A stretch of DNA of 64,000 nucleotides from JAWLBM01 sp041687675 (GTDB taxonomy: Bacteria > Pseudomonadota > Alphaproteobacteria > Rhizobiales > Pleomorphomonadaceae): the NCBI GenBank assembly GCA_041687675.1, contig JAWLBM010000006.1, forward strand, positions 1 to 64,000, in the 5' to 3' direction. How positions within the stretch are numbered: position 1 is the stretch's first letter; each line of letters begins with the position of its first letter. Of the stretch, positions 18,016-26,238 are shown one piece after another. The notes beneath the pieces were generated by a model. The model saw only the letters and a list, made by a program, of their open reading frames with translations, ran no database searches and was not told where the DNA came from. The translations under genes were made by a program, and so were the position numbers.

Positions 18016-18618
18016 GTCGCGCCCCTTCTATCGCTGAACAACGTCGCGCCACCCCGGCCACTCGCCGGGCAGCCTCCGGAAACTCCTCGAATCCAGGTGC
18101 CGGTTTGACCGGAATCACCCTGCCGCCTGGCCAGTCCCCGGACCCCTCAACCGGAAAGGATGTCCGGAATGATCCCGGATGGACTGCCTGGCTGCTCCTG
18201 AAATCCGCCTCGCGCCGCTCAGCGACGTCGCCGGCGCAGAGTAACGGTTCGATGCAGGGAGAATGTCCGAATCCAGACCTTTGTCGCGTCCAGAAGAAAT
18301 CCTCCGCGACGGGGCTCCGGGAGGAGGGCCGGCGCATCCCCAAGGGGCGGCGGGCCGGCTGTCCCGACCGGGTTCTGCACCGCCATCGGCAGGTCGTCCC
18401 CGATCGCTCCCCGCGGGCGCTTCCCGTCAGGACGAGCGCCGGTCCGCCGTCGTCGACCAGGGCGATCGGCCATCGAGGCTGCTCGACCGCAAGGCAGCTC
18501 CCGGCCGATGGCGACCGCGGCGGATCGCGGGGAGGAGCGCCGTGACGGCCCGTTGCCCCCTTGTTGCATCAGTGTGCAATAGATAGCTTCTGAAGAGCCC
18601 TCCAGCTTGCGAGAATGC
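18016..18618. other. Intergenic region between divergent porin and patatin genes
   Basis: About 600 bases between divergently read genes. Several short frames cross it, but none has family resemblance, a ribosome site or codon pattern that convinces me. It probably holds the two promoters. The one clear element is an inverted repeat close to the patatin gene, listed separately. Confidence 0.5.
18564..18579. promoter_or_regulatory. Inverted repeat TTGCA-N6-TGCAA upstream of the patatin gene
   Basis: TTGCA (18564-18568) and TGCAA (18575-18579) form a 5-base inverted repeat with a 6-base centre, 40 bases ahead of the patatin start. TGC/GCA-rich dyads are reported for the polyhydroxyalkanoate regulator PhaR in alphaproteobacteria, but the match is too short to assign. 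Confidence 0.3.
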
Positions 18619-19803
18619 ATGTCCACTCAGAACCAGGCAAAGCCGATCACCCTTGCGCTGCAGGGCGGCGGCTCGCACGGCGCCATGACATGGGGGGTGC
18701 TCGACCGGTTGCTCGAGGACGAGCGGCTGCTCATTCGGGCCATAAGCGGGACGAGCGCGGGGGCGATGAACGCCGTGGCCCTTGCCGACGGCATGGCTCG
18801 GGGCGGCCGCGAGGGCGCACGCGAGGCGCTGGCGGCATTCTGGAAAGCCGTCAGCGATTCCGCCCGCTTCTCGCCGATCCAGCGCAGCCCGGTCGACCGG
18901 CTGGTCGGAAACTACAGCCTCGACACCTCGCCCAGCTACCTGTTCTTCGAGGGGCTGACGCGGATGTTCTCGCCCTACGACCTGAACCCGACCGGCTACA
19001 ATCCGCTCCGCCAACTTCTCGACGACATGGTGAATTTCGACCGGGTGAACGCCCAGACGGACCTGTCCGTCCACGTCACCGCGACGAATGTCAGGACCGG
19101 ACGCTCGCGTGTCTTCGGGCCGGGCGAGCTCGGGACGGACGCCGTGCTCGCCTCGGCCTGCCTGCCGCAGATGTTCCCGGCGGTCGAGATCGACGGCGAG
19201 GCCTACTGGGACGGAGGCTTCAGCGGCAACCCGGCGCTCTATCCCCTCCTGACGAGCCCCGAGGCGCCCGACATCCTCGTCGTGCAGATCAACCCGATCC
19301 TGCGCGAGGCGCTTCCCCGCACCGCGCGCGACATCATGAACCGGGTCAACGAGATCAGCTTCAACTCGAGCCTGGTTAAGGAGCTGCGCGCCATCGCGCT
19401 GATGCAGCGGGTCGCGGCGGAGCGCGGGATCGACCTCGGCGTCTACACGCACACCTACCTGCACCTGATCCACACCGACCTCGAGGTGAAGGATCTGGTG
19501 GCCTCGAGCAAGCTGAACGCCGAGTGGAGCTATCTCACCCTGCTCTTCGACCTTGGCCGCCGCTGGGCGGACGCCTGGCTCGAGGAGAACTTCGACGCGA
19601 TCGGCCGGCGCTCGACCCTCGACTTCGACGACCTCATGGGCGAGGCCCGGCTGCCATCCCCCGGACTCAACGGTCGGCCGGCGGCCGAGGACGGGATCGA
19701 GGGCGCGGTCGCCACGAATGATCCGCCCGCTGCCGATGCGGCGCGGAGGGCACGGCCGGTCCGTCGGCCTGGAGCGCCTCGGCCCGAGGGCCTCCTGCGG
19801 TGA
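18619..19803 (+). CDS. Patatin-like phospholipase
   Basis: A 394-residue serine lipid acyl hydrolase. The patatin elements are present: the oxyanion loop LALQGGGSHGAM (~residues 12-23), the nucleophile elbow SGTSAGAMNA (~48-57) and the catalytic aspartate in DGGFSGNP (~198-205). There is no signal peptide, so it acts in the cytosol or at the inner face of the membrane on phospholipids or related esters. The ATG at 19 bases into the frame is chosen because the patatin domain begins right after it. Its stop overlaps the GTG of the next gene by 4 bases, which suggests coupled translation and a joint function with that membrane protein. Confidence 0.9.
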   Translation: MSTQNQAKPITLALQGGGSHGAMTWGVLDRLLEDERLLIRAISGTSAGAMNAVALADGMARGGREGAREALAAFWKAVSDSARFSPIQRSPVDRLVGNYSLDTSPSYLFFEGLTRMFSPYDLNPTGYNPLRQLLDDMVNFDRVNAQTDLSVHVTATNVRTGRSRVFGPGELGTDAVLASACLPQMFPAVEIDGEAYWDGGFSGNPALYPLLTSPEAPDILVVQINPILREALPRTARDIMNRVNEISFNSSLVKELRAIALMQRVAAERGIDLGVYTHTYLHLIHTDLEVKDLVASSKLNAEWSYLTLLFDLGRRWADAWLEENFDAIGRRSTLDFDDLMGEARLPSPGLNGRPAAEDGIEGAVATNDPPAADAARRARPVRRPGAPRPEGLLR

Positions 19804-21491
19804 CGGCATCCGGCCTCGCGCGGTTCGGGGACCTGGCTCGTGCAGAGGTCGCGCTGCTCAACGGCCTCGGCAGCGGCTCGTTCGATCTTCTTGGCGCCGG
19901 TGGCCTGCCCGACGAAGGCGACGACAGCCGCAAGGTGCGGGCCGAGCTGATCCGGTGGCTGCTTCTTGGCGGGGCCGACGCGCCGCGGATGCATGAGAAG
20001 GGCCTGCGCCTGAGCGGGGCCTGGATCGTCGGGCCTCTCGATCTCGAGGGGTGTCGCGTGCCGCGCGACATCGGCCTTCTCGACTGCCGGTTCGAAGCGA
20101 CCCCGGTGCTCCTTTCGGCCATCATCGACACGCTGGCCTTCGACGGCTCCGATCTGCCGGGGCTGACCGCCAACCGGCTGGATGCGCGCGGCGATCTCCT
20201 GTTCCGGTCCGCCACGGTCCGAGGCCGGGTGGAGCTGCGCGGGGCGCGCATCGGCGGCGACATGGTCTTCGACGGCGCCTGGCTCGACGGCTCCGGCGAC
20301 CGTGCCCTGCAGGCCGAGCGGATCTCCGTGCGCGGGGGCGTCCTGTTCCGGGGAGCGACCGTGCGCGGGGGCCTCGCCGCGTCCGGCGGGCGCATCGGCG
20401 GGGATCTCGACCTGATGGGCGCCACCATCGAGGCTCCGGACGGCCTCGCGCTCGAAGCCAATTCGATGCAGGTCGACGGGGACATCATCTTCCGTCTCGC
20501 CGCCGTCACCGGCTCGGTGTCGCTCGTCACGGCGCGGATCGGCGGCGATCTCGACCTTTCGGGCGCAAGCATCAGCCGCCCCGACGCGATTGCCGTGGAC
20601 CTCGGCAGGACCGGCGTCGCGGGCGCGTTCTTCCTTCGGGACGGGGCGAGGGTGACCGGCACGCTGAGCCTGGACGGCGCCACGCTCGGCGCAATCGTGG
20701 ACGACCCGGCGAGTTGGCCAGACAAGGGGGACCTGCGGCTGAACCGCTGCCTCTACGGCGCCTTCCTCGGCAGCGTCGTCGGCGCGCCCGAGCGGCTCGA
20801 CTGGCTGGCGCGCCAGTCTCCCGAGCGCTGGGGCGAGGACTTCTGGCCCCAGCCCTACGAGCAGCTGGCCCGTGTGCTGGGCGAGATGGGGCATGACGAG
20901 GACAAGCGCAGCATCCTCATCGAGAAGGAGCGGCTCGCCCGCCGCGCCCGCCGGCGGCGCGCCGGGTCCCCCGCCATGCGGCTGCTCCTGCGCGTCAAGG
21001 ACGCGGTGCTGGGGCTCACCACCGGCTACGGGCGGATGCCCCTGCTCGCGATCGTCTGGATCTTCGGGCTCTGGGCCGCGGGCACGGCCCTTTTCGTCCA
21101 CCTCGATAGGACCAGCGCCATGCGTCCGAATTCGCCCGTGGTCCTGCGGTCGCCCGAATGGGTGCTCTGCGCGACGCCGAAGGGCGAGACCGCGTTCCTG
21201 CCCTCGCTCGGCTCCGCGCGCGCGGGCCTGGCCGATCCGGGGGAGACACAGCTGACCTGCTATCGCCGCCAGCCCGAAGCCTCGGCCTATCCGAAGTTCA
21301 ATTCCGCGATGCTGTCGGCCGATGCGATCATCCCGGGTTCCGCCAGCGGGCAGAGCACCTACTGGTCGCCCGATACACGCACCGCAGCAGGTTATTGGGG
21401 AAAGTGGTTCATGTACTTTCAGACCATCGCCGGGATTGCCTTGGGGTTACTTGCCGTCGCCGGCTTTTCAGGTATCGTGAAATCCAACTGA
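19800..21491 (+). CDS. Right-handed beta-solenoid-like protein with C-terminal membrane anchor
   Basis: A 563-residue protein with three parts. Residues ~1-70 are helical. Residues ~70-320 are repeats of about 20-25 residues with the pattern R-IGGDLDLSGA / VRGGVLFRGAT, typical of a pentapeptide- or bactofilin-like solenoid. Residues ~345-563 have a basic stretch (RLARRARRRRAG) then two hydrophobic segments near 420-440 and 540-560 with a loop between. Homologues are sometimes labelled membrane-associated oxidoreductase, but I see no cofactor site to support that. The GTG start overlaps the patatin stop by 4 bases, so it may present or regulate the phospholipase at the membrane. Confidence 0.7.
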   Translation: MTASGLARFGDLARAEVALLNGLGSGSFDLLGAGGLPDEGDDSRKVRAELIRWLLLGGADAPRMHEKGLRLSGAWIVGPLDLEGCRVPRDIGLLDCRFEATPVLLSAIIDTLAFDGSDLPGLTANRLDARGDLLFRSATVRGRVELRGARIGGDMVFDGAWLDGSGDRALQAERISVRGGVLFRGATVRGGLAASGGRIGGDLDLMGATIEAPDGLALEANSMQVDGDIIFRLAAVTGSVSLVTARIGGDLDLSGASISRPDAIAVDLGRTGVAGAFFLRDGARVTGTLSLDGATLGAIVDDPASWPDKGDLRLNRCLYGAFLGSVVGAPERLDWLARQSPERWGEDFWPQPYEQLARVLGEMGHDEDKRSILIEKERLARRARRRRAGSPAMRLLLRVKDAVLGLTTGYGRMPLLAIVWIFGLWAAGTALFVHLDRTSAMRPNSPVVLRSPEWVLCATPKGETAFLPSLGSARAGLADPGETQLTCYRRQPEASAYPKFNSAMLSADAIIPGSASGQSTYWSPDTRTAAGYWGKWFMYFQTIAGIALGLLAVAGFSGIVKSN

Positions 21492-21633
21492 GCCGAGGCG
21501 GTGTTCGAGGAGCTTCGGCGGGACGGCTCGGCCCGGATCGAGGTTCTCCTCGGCGGGCCACCCGGCGGATGGGAACTGGTCGACCGGCTCCTGGCGCCCG
21601 TGCTCGAGTGCCGGGGAGCCCGGGACCGGATGG

Positions 21634-21810
21634 GCTCACCTGCCTCCTGGAGATCCCGCTCATGCCGAGCGACTTCACCAGATCGTCGACGGAGCGGGTC
21701 GAGATCCCCTGGAGGTAGGCGTCCTGGATGACCGCCGACAGCGCCTTCTCCGCCACCCGGCGCGGCTGCAGAATGCCCGGGACGCAGTTCCCCTTGCGCG
21801 GGCGACTCTG
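21634..21810 (-). pseudogene. IS256-family transposase remnant
   Basis: The minus strand encodes QPRRVAEKALSAVIQDAY followed by QGISTRSVDDLVKSLGMSGI, a segment very characteristic of IS256/Mutator-family transposases just upstream of their catalytic core. The resemblance stops at both sides: upstream residues become irregular (SRPRKGNC), and downstream the frame turns into unrelated proline/arginine-rich sequence after RRQVS. No DDE core and no terminal repeats are visible, so only about 60 codons remain. The rest of the 510-base stretch 21492-22002 contains nothing I can identify. Confidence 0.75.
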
Positions 21811-22002
21811 GAACCTCGGCGAAGGGCATTGCAGGGCGGTGGCCGCGGAGCAGCTTTCTTCGCTTGGGAAACAGGAAAGGTGCCCGCGCCAGCGGGCCGG
21901 GTTATCGCCCTCGCGAAGCCCCTTCGCCTTGGCGAACCGGCGTTTGGCCGTCGCAACCGGGCTGGGGCTTGGCTATCCTCGTATCCGTCCGGGCAGTCCT
22001 GC

Positions 22003-22797
22003 TCACGGCTCGCCCCAGAACATCTGGCGCCGGTCCCAGATCTTCTCGCCGATCAGGCAGTCCGAGGGATCGTCGGGGACGAATTGCGCCGGCAGGAACT
22101 TGGCCGCCGCCGGGGCCGCAGCGATCTCGAGGACGAGCTTGCGGCGGACCGCCTCGCCGAAGTCCTCCCAGTCGAGGACCGGGATCACGAAGGAGCCCGC
22201 GCCGCCGATCACGCAGTTCTCGTAGTAGATGTCCAGCCTCTCGACGTGCCAGCGGCTGCCCATGCCCTCGCGGGTCATCAGCGGCAGGCCGTTGATCACG
22301 ATTCCCTCCGCCAGGACCTGGTCGCGTGCCTCTGCGACCGGGCGCCCCTGGTTGTTCGGGCCGTCCCCCGAGACGTCGATCACCCGGCGGAGCCCCTCGT
22401 ATTCGTTCGATCCGATCGCGGCTGCGCCGAACACCAGCGCCCCGGAGATGGAGGTTCGCCGCAGCGCGGGGTCGAAGGCGTTGGAGAGGCTCGCGGCGAA
22501 GGCCTCCAGGTCCTCGCGGGTCTCCAGAAGCCGCCAGGGAACGACGACCTCCTGGGTCCCGGCCCACTCCACATAGGTGATGGCGACGCGCTGCAGGAGG
22601 CCCGAGCGGACCGCCTCGTAGACCTCGTCCGAGCGGAGCGCCGCCGCGTATCCGCGGCGCTGGATCTCCAGCTCGCGCTCGGTCATGGACCGCGAGACAT
22701 CCACCAGCAGCACGAGCTCGAGGTCCACCTCGAGGCCGTCTGCCGCGGCCGGCGTCGCGAGGGTCGCGACCGTGAGGAGAGCGGCGATGCGGCGCAT
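22003..22797 (-). CDS. DUF1194 von Willebrand factor A-like secreted protein
   Basis: A 264-residue exported protein. The signal peptide ends TPAAADG near residue 20. The mature part starts with a VWA-type strand and metal-site motif ELVLLVDVSRSM (DxSxS), followed by RRGYAAALRSDEV, and later VIDVSGDGPNNQG with the third metal-site aspartate. This matches the DUF1194 family found in alphaproteobacteria. Its role is unknown; a metal-dependent binding surface is inferred. The internal ATG at 22797 is chosen because it opens the signal peptide; upstream in-frame codons (TTG 22833) give a non-hydrophobic extension. Confidence 0.8.
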   Translation of the reverse strand: MRRIAALLTVATLATPAAADGLEVDLELVLLVDVSRSMTERELEIQRRGYAAALRSDEVYEAVRSGLLQRVAITYVEWAGTQEVVVPWRLLETREDLEAFAASLSNAFDPALRRTSISGALVFGAAAIGSNEYEGLRRVIDVSGDGPNNQGRPVAEARDQVLAEGIVINGLPLMTREGMGSRWHVERLDIYYENCVIGGAGSFVIPVLDWEDFGEAVRRKLVLEIAAAPAAAKFLPAQFVPDDPSDCLIGEKIWDRRQMFWGEP

Positions 22798-22946
22798 CGG
22801 TTGATGATGCACGCGGGCGAGGGGAGCGTCCAATCACGAAGCCTTGCGGCCCGGCGCCGACCCGTGAATCCGACGTCCTCGGCGGGGCCGACTACCGGAG
22901 CCGGTCCGGCCGCCTCGGCTTCTCGCCGGCGGCCGGACCGCTGCGG

Positions 22947-23186
22947 TCACTTCTTGCCGCGGGAGACCTGCTCGCCGGAAACCAGGCGGCTGCCGGCGTT
23001 GCCCCAGCCGGAGTCGCCCGGCGCGGTGGCGTTCTTGCCGCTGACGTTCGGCGCGGCGCCGCCGATCCCCGGCGTGGACTTCAGCGTCTCCGCCATGTTC
23101 CTGGCCGCGCCGCTGTTGCTCTCCGCGAAAGCGGAACCGGACACCAGCATCATCGCGACGGCTGCGAGGGCAATAGACTTTTTCAT
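22947..23186 (-). CDS. Small secreted protein of unknown function
   Basis: A 79-residue protein with a clean signal peptide (MKKSIALAAVAMMLVSGSAFA) and a mature part of about 58 residues rich in glycine, asparagine and serine, ending in basic residues. GGGAGTG precedes the ATG. I recognise no family. Its upstream region contains the palindrome CTTTACGTAAAG. Mature sequence without cysteine suggests a periplasmic or surface peptide; nothing more can be said. Confidence 0.65.
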   Translation of the reverse strand: MKKSIALAAVAMMLVSGSAFAESNSGAARNMAETLKSTPGIGGAAPNVSGKNATAPGDSGWGNAGSRLVSGEQVSRGKK

Positions 23187-23266
23187 GAAACGATCACTCC
23201 CTAGAAAACCAGGCGACAGCAGTGTCACCGGCACAATTACGCCGTCGCCCGGACAGTGGATCACTT

Positions 23267-23278
23267 CTTTACGTAAAG
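23267..23278. promoter_or_regulatory. Perfect 12-base palindrome CTTTACGTAAAG
   Basis: A perfect palindrome 81 bases upstream of the 79-residue secreted-protein gene, in an AT-richer patch of otherwise GC-rich DNA. The position suits an operator. I cannot name the regulator. Confidence 0.4.
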
Positions 23279-23343
23279 TATCATTTCGGGGCATGTGGCG
23301 CCGGCTGGCGAGGCGCCGGTTCGTCCGCCCGGTCCGGCCCCTG

Positions 23344-23490
23344 TCAATGCAGGCAGGCACCGGCCTCCGTCCAGGCGCCGCCGCCGTCGAGGCAGGCGTC
23401 CTGGGCGAGGAAGGTCGAGATCCGCGGCAGGGCGGCGAGGGCAGCGACGGCGAGCGCCAGCACCACCACGGCGATCCACCTGTAGCCCAT
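23344..23490 (-). CDS. 48-residue membrane-anchored small protein
   Basis: A short frame running from ATG 23490 to TGA 23344-23346. It encodes a start MGYRWIAVVV, a hydrophobic helix (residues ~5-23), then a short exported tail with DACLDGGGAW and a second cysteine near the end (GACLH). The two cysteines bracket a glycine/tryptophan turn, and a disulfide in the periplasm is plausible. AAGGGGATC lies ahead of the ATG. The CLDxGG-W-C pattern recurs, as far as I recall, in small unnamed proteobacterial proteins. It is a real-looking gene because start, ribosome site, helix and tail fit together. Confidence 0.6.
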   Translation of the reverse strand: MGYRWIAVVVLALAVAALAALPRISTFLAQDACLDGGGAWTEAGACLH

Positions 23491-23615
23491 GGCCCGATCC
23501 CCTTGCCTGCCCGCCAGCCCTCCGGCCGCGCATGCCCCCGATGGAACTCCGCCCTACTCGCGAGGCGGTCTTTGTGGGATCATGGGACGGCCAGATCCCG
23601 CCAGGAGCCCGTGCC

Positions 23616-24107
23616 ATGTTCCGCCTTCCGGTGTTGTCGGCCGTGTTCGTCCTGCTTCTGGCGGGCTGCGTCAGCGCCGGCCCCGACCTCTCCGCCGACG
23701 GCCACCGGGCGGTCGCCACCGCCGACGTCAACCTCCGCGCCGGCCCTGGCACCCGTTTCCCGGTCGTCGACGTCGTGCGCCGGGGCGCGACGGTGGCGGT
23801 CATCGGCTGCCTTGCGGACCGCGCCTGGTGCGACGTCGGCTACCAGGGCAGGCGCGGCTGGCTGTCGTCCCGCTACATCAGCACCTTCTACGACCGCAAC
23901 CAGGTCTTTGTCGCGAGGCCGCTCTACGCCACCCCGGTCATCGTGTTCGACTTCGGCTACTGGGACAGATGGTACCGGTCGTACCCCTGGTACGGCCAGC
24001 GCTGGCGCCATCCGCCCCGCCGCTATCCCGACTGGCGCTCCCCGCCGCGCCGCAATGACGTCTACATCTATCCGCGCGGCGGTCCGGTGATCAGGCGCAA
24101 CGATTGA
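23616..24107 (+). CDS. SH3-domain lipoprotein
   Basis: A 163-residue exported protein with lipobox LAGC (cysteine 18) and a bacterial SH3 (type 3) domain at about residues 35-95: VATADVNLRAGPGTRFPVV, then ACLADRAWCDVGYQGRRGWL with the closing WLSSRYI. The C-terminal 60 residues are rich in tyrosine, tryptophan, arginine and proline, likely unstructured and cell-wall facing. SH3b domains often bind peptidoglycan peptides. The ATG at 23616 is chosen for its AGGAG element and because it opens the signal peptide. Confidence 0.8.
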   Translation: MFRLPVLSAVFVLLLAGCVSAGPDLSADGHRAVATADVNLRAGPGTRFPVVDVVRRGATVAVIGCLADRAWCDVGYQGRRGWLSSRYISTFYDRNQVFVARPLYATPVIVFDFGYWDRWYRSYPWYGQRWRHPPRRYPDWRSPPRRNDVYIYPRGGPVIRRND

Positions 24108-24257
24108 GCCATGCCGACATTTCCGGTGCGCACTCCCGTCCCGGTGACCGGGACGAAATCATGGACAGGGTACTGGTCTGGCTCGCCGGGGTGGTGATCC
24201 TGCTGCTCAGCGCCCTGCAACTCGTGGCCGTTGTCGTCGAGGCGATCGGACCGGCAG

Positions 24258-24558
24258 TCCCTGATCGCGCCGGGCGTGCCCTGCCGCGATGTCCACCGAA
24301 AGGTCGCGGGCTTGCTGGACGGCCACCGTGGCTGGCGGTTCGACCACCATCTCGGCCACGGCGTCGGGCTGAGGCCGTTGAAGACGCGGCGCATCAACCC
24401 GCACCGGGACGACCGCTTCGAGGTGGCGACGTCTTCACGCTCGAACCCGGCCTCCATGCGCCGGAGCCGGGGGCTGGGGCCGGGTCGAGGACGACTACCT
24501 GCTCCCGCCCGCCGTCCTCGTGCGGCTCTCCAACTCGGCAGCCTGCGTCCCGCGTTGA
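24258..24558 (+). pseudogene. Remnant of an M24 (Xaa-Pro aminopeptidase-like) peptidase, twice frameshifted
   Basis: Three frames together spell the C-terminal metal-binding part of an M24 peptidase. The first frame gives APGVPCRDVH and then FDHHLGHGVGL with RINPH (to about 24424). After a one-base loss the next frame gives GDVFTLEPGLHAPEPGAG. A second shift near 24480 gives RVEDDYLL and an in-frame TGA at 24556-24558. The HxxGHGxG, EPG and VEDDYL segments are the three metal-ligand regions of the family in the right order and spacing. The N-terminal half is absent. An upstream hydrophobic frame starting at ATG 24162 (MDRVLVWLAGVVILLL) runs into it and is probably unrelated. Confidence 0.75.
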
Positions 24559-24672
24559 CGGGACCTGCTAGGCCGGTTTTCCGGGGGTCTCTGTCGAGCA
24601 TCCGCCCCGGTCCTGTTTCGCCGGAACGCTTGACCCGGCGACCGCGGGCGAAGCGGGCGCGTCCGGTGCATC

Positions 24673-24698
24673 GGAACCGCCCGGCGGCGGAGCGGGTT
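24673..24698 (+). promoter_or_regulatory. EcfG-like promoter GGAAC-N17-GGTT
   Basis: GGAAC at 24673-24677 and GGTT at 24695-24698, spaced 17. The general-stress sigma EcfG prefers GGAAC-N16/17-CGTT. It would drive the 102-residue gene starting 79 bases further on. Confidence 0.45.
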
Positions 24699-24776
24699 GG
24701 TGCCGCAATGCCGGCGCCGCTGCGGACCCCGACCGGGGGTATCCCCGCCCACGCCGACCATACCCGGAGGCCCGCC

Positions 24777-25085
24777 ATGCCGCTCTGGCGCATCACACCC
24801 GCCGCCGAGCCCGACGACCCGCGCTGGATGACCGGACCGATCTTCGAGGAGGTGATCGTGCGCGCGCCGCTCGCCTCCGCCGCCCGGGTGGCGGCGGCGG
24901 AGATGGAGGCGCGCCTGTTTCCCTACGACGACATCCGCAACCACGCCCACCTCGAGGCGAGCGCGTTCCCCAGCGCCTTCTTCGACGAGAAGCTCTACCA
25001 CGTCGAGGCCGCGCTCGGCCACGCGGAGCCCGGCGGCCCCGAGGGCGAGGCCGAGGTGCTCTCGGCTCGGATGCGGGAGGGCTGA
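24777..25085 (+). CDS. Small protein of unknown function, possibly stress-induced
   Basis: A 102-residue soluble, acidic protein beginning MPLWRITPAAEPDDPRW, with no signal peptide or membrane segment. CCGGAGG precedes the ATG. The middle (RVAAAEMEARLFPYDDI) looks helical. I recognise no family, and it may be restricted to alphaproteobacteria. Its placement behind an EcfG-like promoter and next to DUF2934 and DUF4142 genes suggests a general-stress role. It is convergent with the DUF2934 gene, three bases apart. Confidence 0.65.
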   Translation: MPLWRITPAAEPDDPRWMTGPIFEEVIVRAPLASAARVAAAEMEARLFPYDDIRNHAHLEASAFPSAFFDEKLYHVEAALGHAEPGGPEGEAEVLSARMREG

Positions 25086-25088
25086 GTC

Positions 25089-25412
25089 TCAGCCCGAACG
25101 GGCGGTCGTCTTGCGGCGGGTGCTGGTCGTCTTCGGCTTGGCCGGGGCCTCCGCGCCGTTGCCGGACGCGGCCGCCTTGGCGCGGGGCGTCTTCGCCTCG
25201 CCGCCGGCCGGCTCCGCCTTGGCCGCCGCCTTGCGGGTCCCCGAGCGCCGTGGCGGCTTCTCCGGAACGCCCTCGACGGCGGCCGGGCCGCTCTCCTTCT
25301 CGACGAGGTTCCGGGCCTTGGTCCAATGCTCCTCGGCGCGGCCGTGGGGGCGGCCCTCCTCCACCCAGATCTCGTACGCCTTCTGACGGATGCGTTCCTC
25401 GTTGTCGTTCAT
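25089..25412 (-). CDS. DUF2934 domain protein
   Basis: A 107-residue protein. Residues ~1-40 hold the DUF2934 domain: IRQKAYEIWVEEGRPHGRAE followed by HW. The remainder is a low-complexity tail rich in alanine, lysine, proline and arginine (RKAAAKAEPAG, PKTTSTRRKTTARSG) that resembles histone-H1-like nucleic-acid-binding tails. DUF2934 genes are common near stress genes in Rhizobiales; function unknown. The ATG has GGGAG ahead of it and an EcfG-like promoter lies 29 bases upstream. Confidence 0.85.
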   Translation of the reverse strand: MNDNEERIRQKAYEIWVEEGRPHGRAEEHWTKARNLVEKESGPAAVEGVPEKPPRRSGTRKAAAKAEPAGGEAKTPRAKAAASGNGAEAPAKPKTTSTRRKTTARSG

Positions 25413-25440
25413 GGCGCACTCCCTTCTGGCACGATTGGGT

Positions 25441-25466
25441 AACCACGGCCGCCGCCGGAATGTTCC
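25441..25466 (-). promoter_or_regulatory. EcfG-like promoter GGAAC-N17-GGTT
   Basis: On the minus strand GGAAC (25466-25462) and GGTT (25444-25441) are spaced 17, directly upstream of the DUF2934 gene. Confidence 0.5.
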
Positions 25467-25552
25467 CGGACCGGCGGCATGGGGCCGCGAAGCGGCCGCT
25501 GCGGCGACTTTGACCGAGCCCGGCGCCGAGGGCAACGGCTCCGGGCCCGGCC

Positions 25553-26164
25553 TCACGCATTCGGCGGGTAGGGGCTCGATCCGAGCAGGCGGGCGAGGTG
25601 GACCGCATTGACCGCCAGCATCTCCACAGTCGAGGAGACCTTGTCCGGAATCTCGTCCAGCTGCTCGAAATCGGTGCCGCCCATCGCCTCGCCGACCCAG
25701 TAGGCGACGGCGTTGGCCGGGATGGTGAAGCCGACGTCGTTCAGCGCCTGGTAGAGCTCGGCCGAGACGTGGTGGGCGCCGTCCTCGTTGCCGACCACCG
25801 CCACCGTGGCCACCCGCCCGTAGGAGGGCATCCGCCCGCCGTCGTCGGTCTCGCCGAGGAAGGCGTCGAGCCGTTCCAGGGCCCGCTTCGCGACGCTGGA
25901 GGGCTGGCCCATCCAGATCGGCGTGCCGAACACGAGGATCTCCGCCCCGAGGATGCGGCGGCGGATTTCCGGCCATTCGTCGCCCTCGCCCTCGTCGGAG
26001 GTGACCCCGGCTTTGACGTCGTGGTCGACCAGCCGGACGACCCCGGTGTTCTCCACGCCATGGCGGGCGAGGGCGTCGAGCACCAGGCCGAGCATCACGT
26101 CTGTGGAGGAGGTCTTGCCCGAGGTGCTCGGCTTCAGCGTGGCGTTGAGGGCGATGGCGCGCAT
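25553..26164 (-). CDS. Flavodoxin-like / NADPH-dependent FMN reductase family protein
   Basis: A 203-residue cytosolic flavoprotein of the FMN-reductase/flavodoxin fold. It begins with the first strand and phosphate loop (MRAIALNATLKPSTSGKTSS), followed by ILVFGTPIWMGQPSSVAKRALERLD, the GTPIW-type flavin-binding turn. A later VATVAVVGNEDGAHHV supplies the second flavin loop. Such proteins reduce quinones or other small electrophiles with NAD(P)H. AAGGAG lies ahead of the ATG. It faces the DUF4142 gene, and GGAAC elements lie back-to-back between them, although on this side the -10 element is poor. Confidence 0.85.
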   Translation of the reverse strand: MRAIALNATLKPSTSGKTSSTDVMLGLVLDALARHGVENTGVVRLVDHDVKAGVTSDEGEGDEWPEIRRRILGAEILVFGTPIWMGQPSSVAKRALERLDAFLGETDDGGRMPSYGRVATVAVVGNEDGAHHVSAELYQALNDVGFTIPANAVAYWVGEAMGGTDFEQLDEIPDKVSSTVEMLAVNAVHLARLLGSSPYPPNA

Positions 26165-26238
26165 CGGCGGGTCTCCTTTGCGGGTCGGCAGGTCCGGAGG
26201 AAAGGCGCAGCGGCGATGGTTTGTTCCCGCCTCGGCCC

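Noticed and set aside
18105..18545. Short open frames between the porin and patatin genes
   Set aside because: No ribosome site, no hydrophobic or conserved segment; random-looking arginine/serine-rich sequence.
24162..24571. A frame beginning with a hydrophobic helix (MDRVLVWLAGVVILLL)
   Set aside because: After about 30 residues it runs into the out-of-frame M24 remnant, so no intact protein is likely. I mention it only inside the pseudogene entry.
26201..26227. EcfG promoter for the flavodoxin-like gene
   Set aside because: GGAAC is present on the minus strand, but the sequence 16-18 bases on is GCCT/CCTT/CTTT, not NGTT. I did not list it as a promoter.
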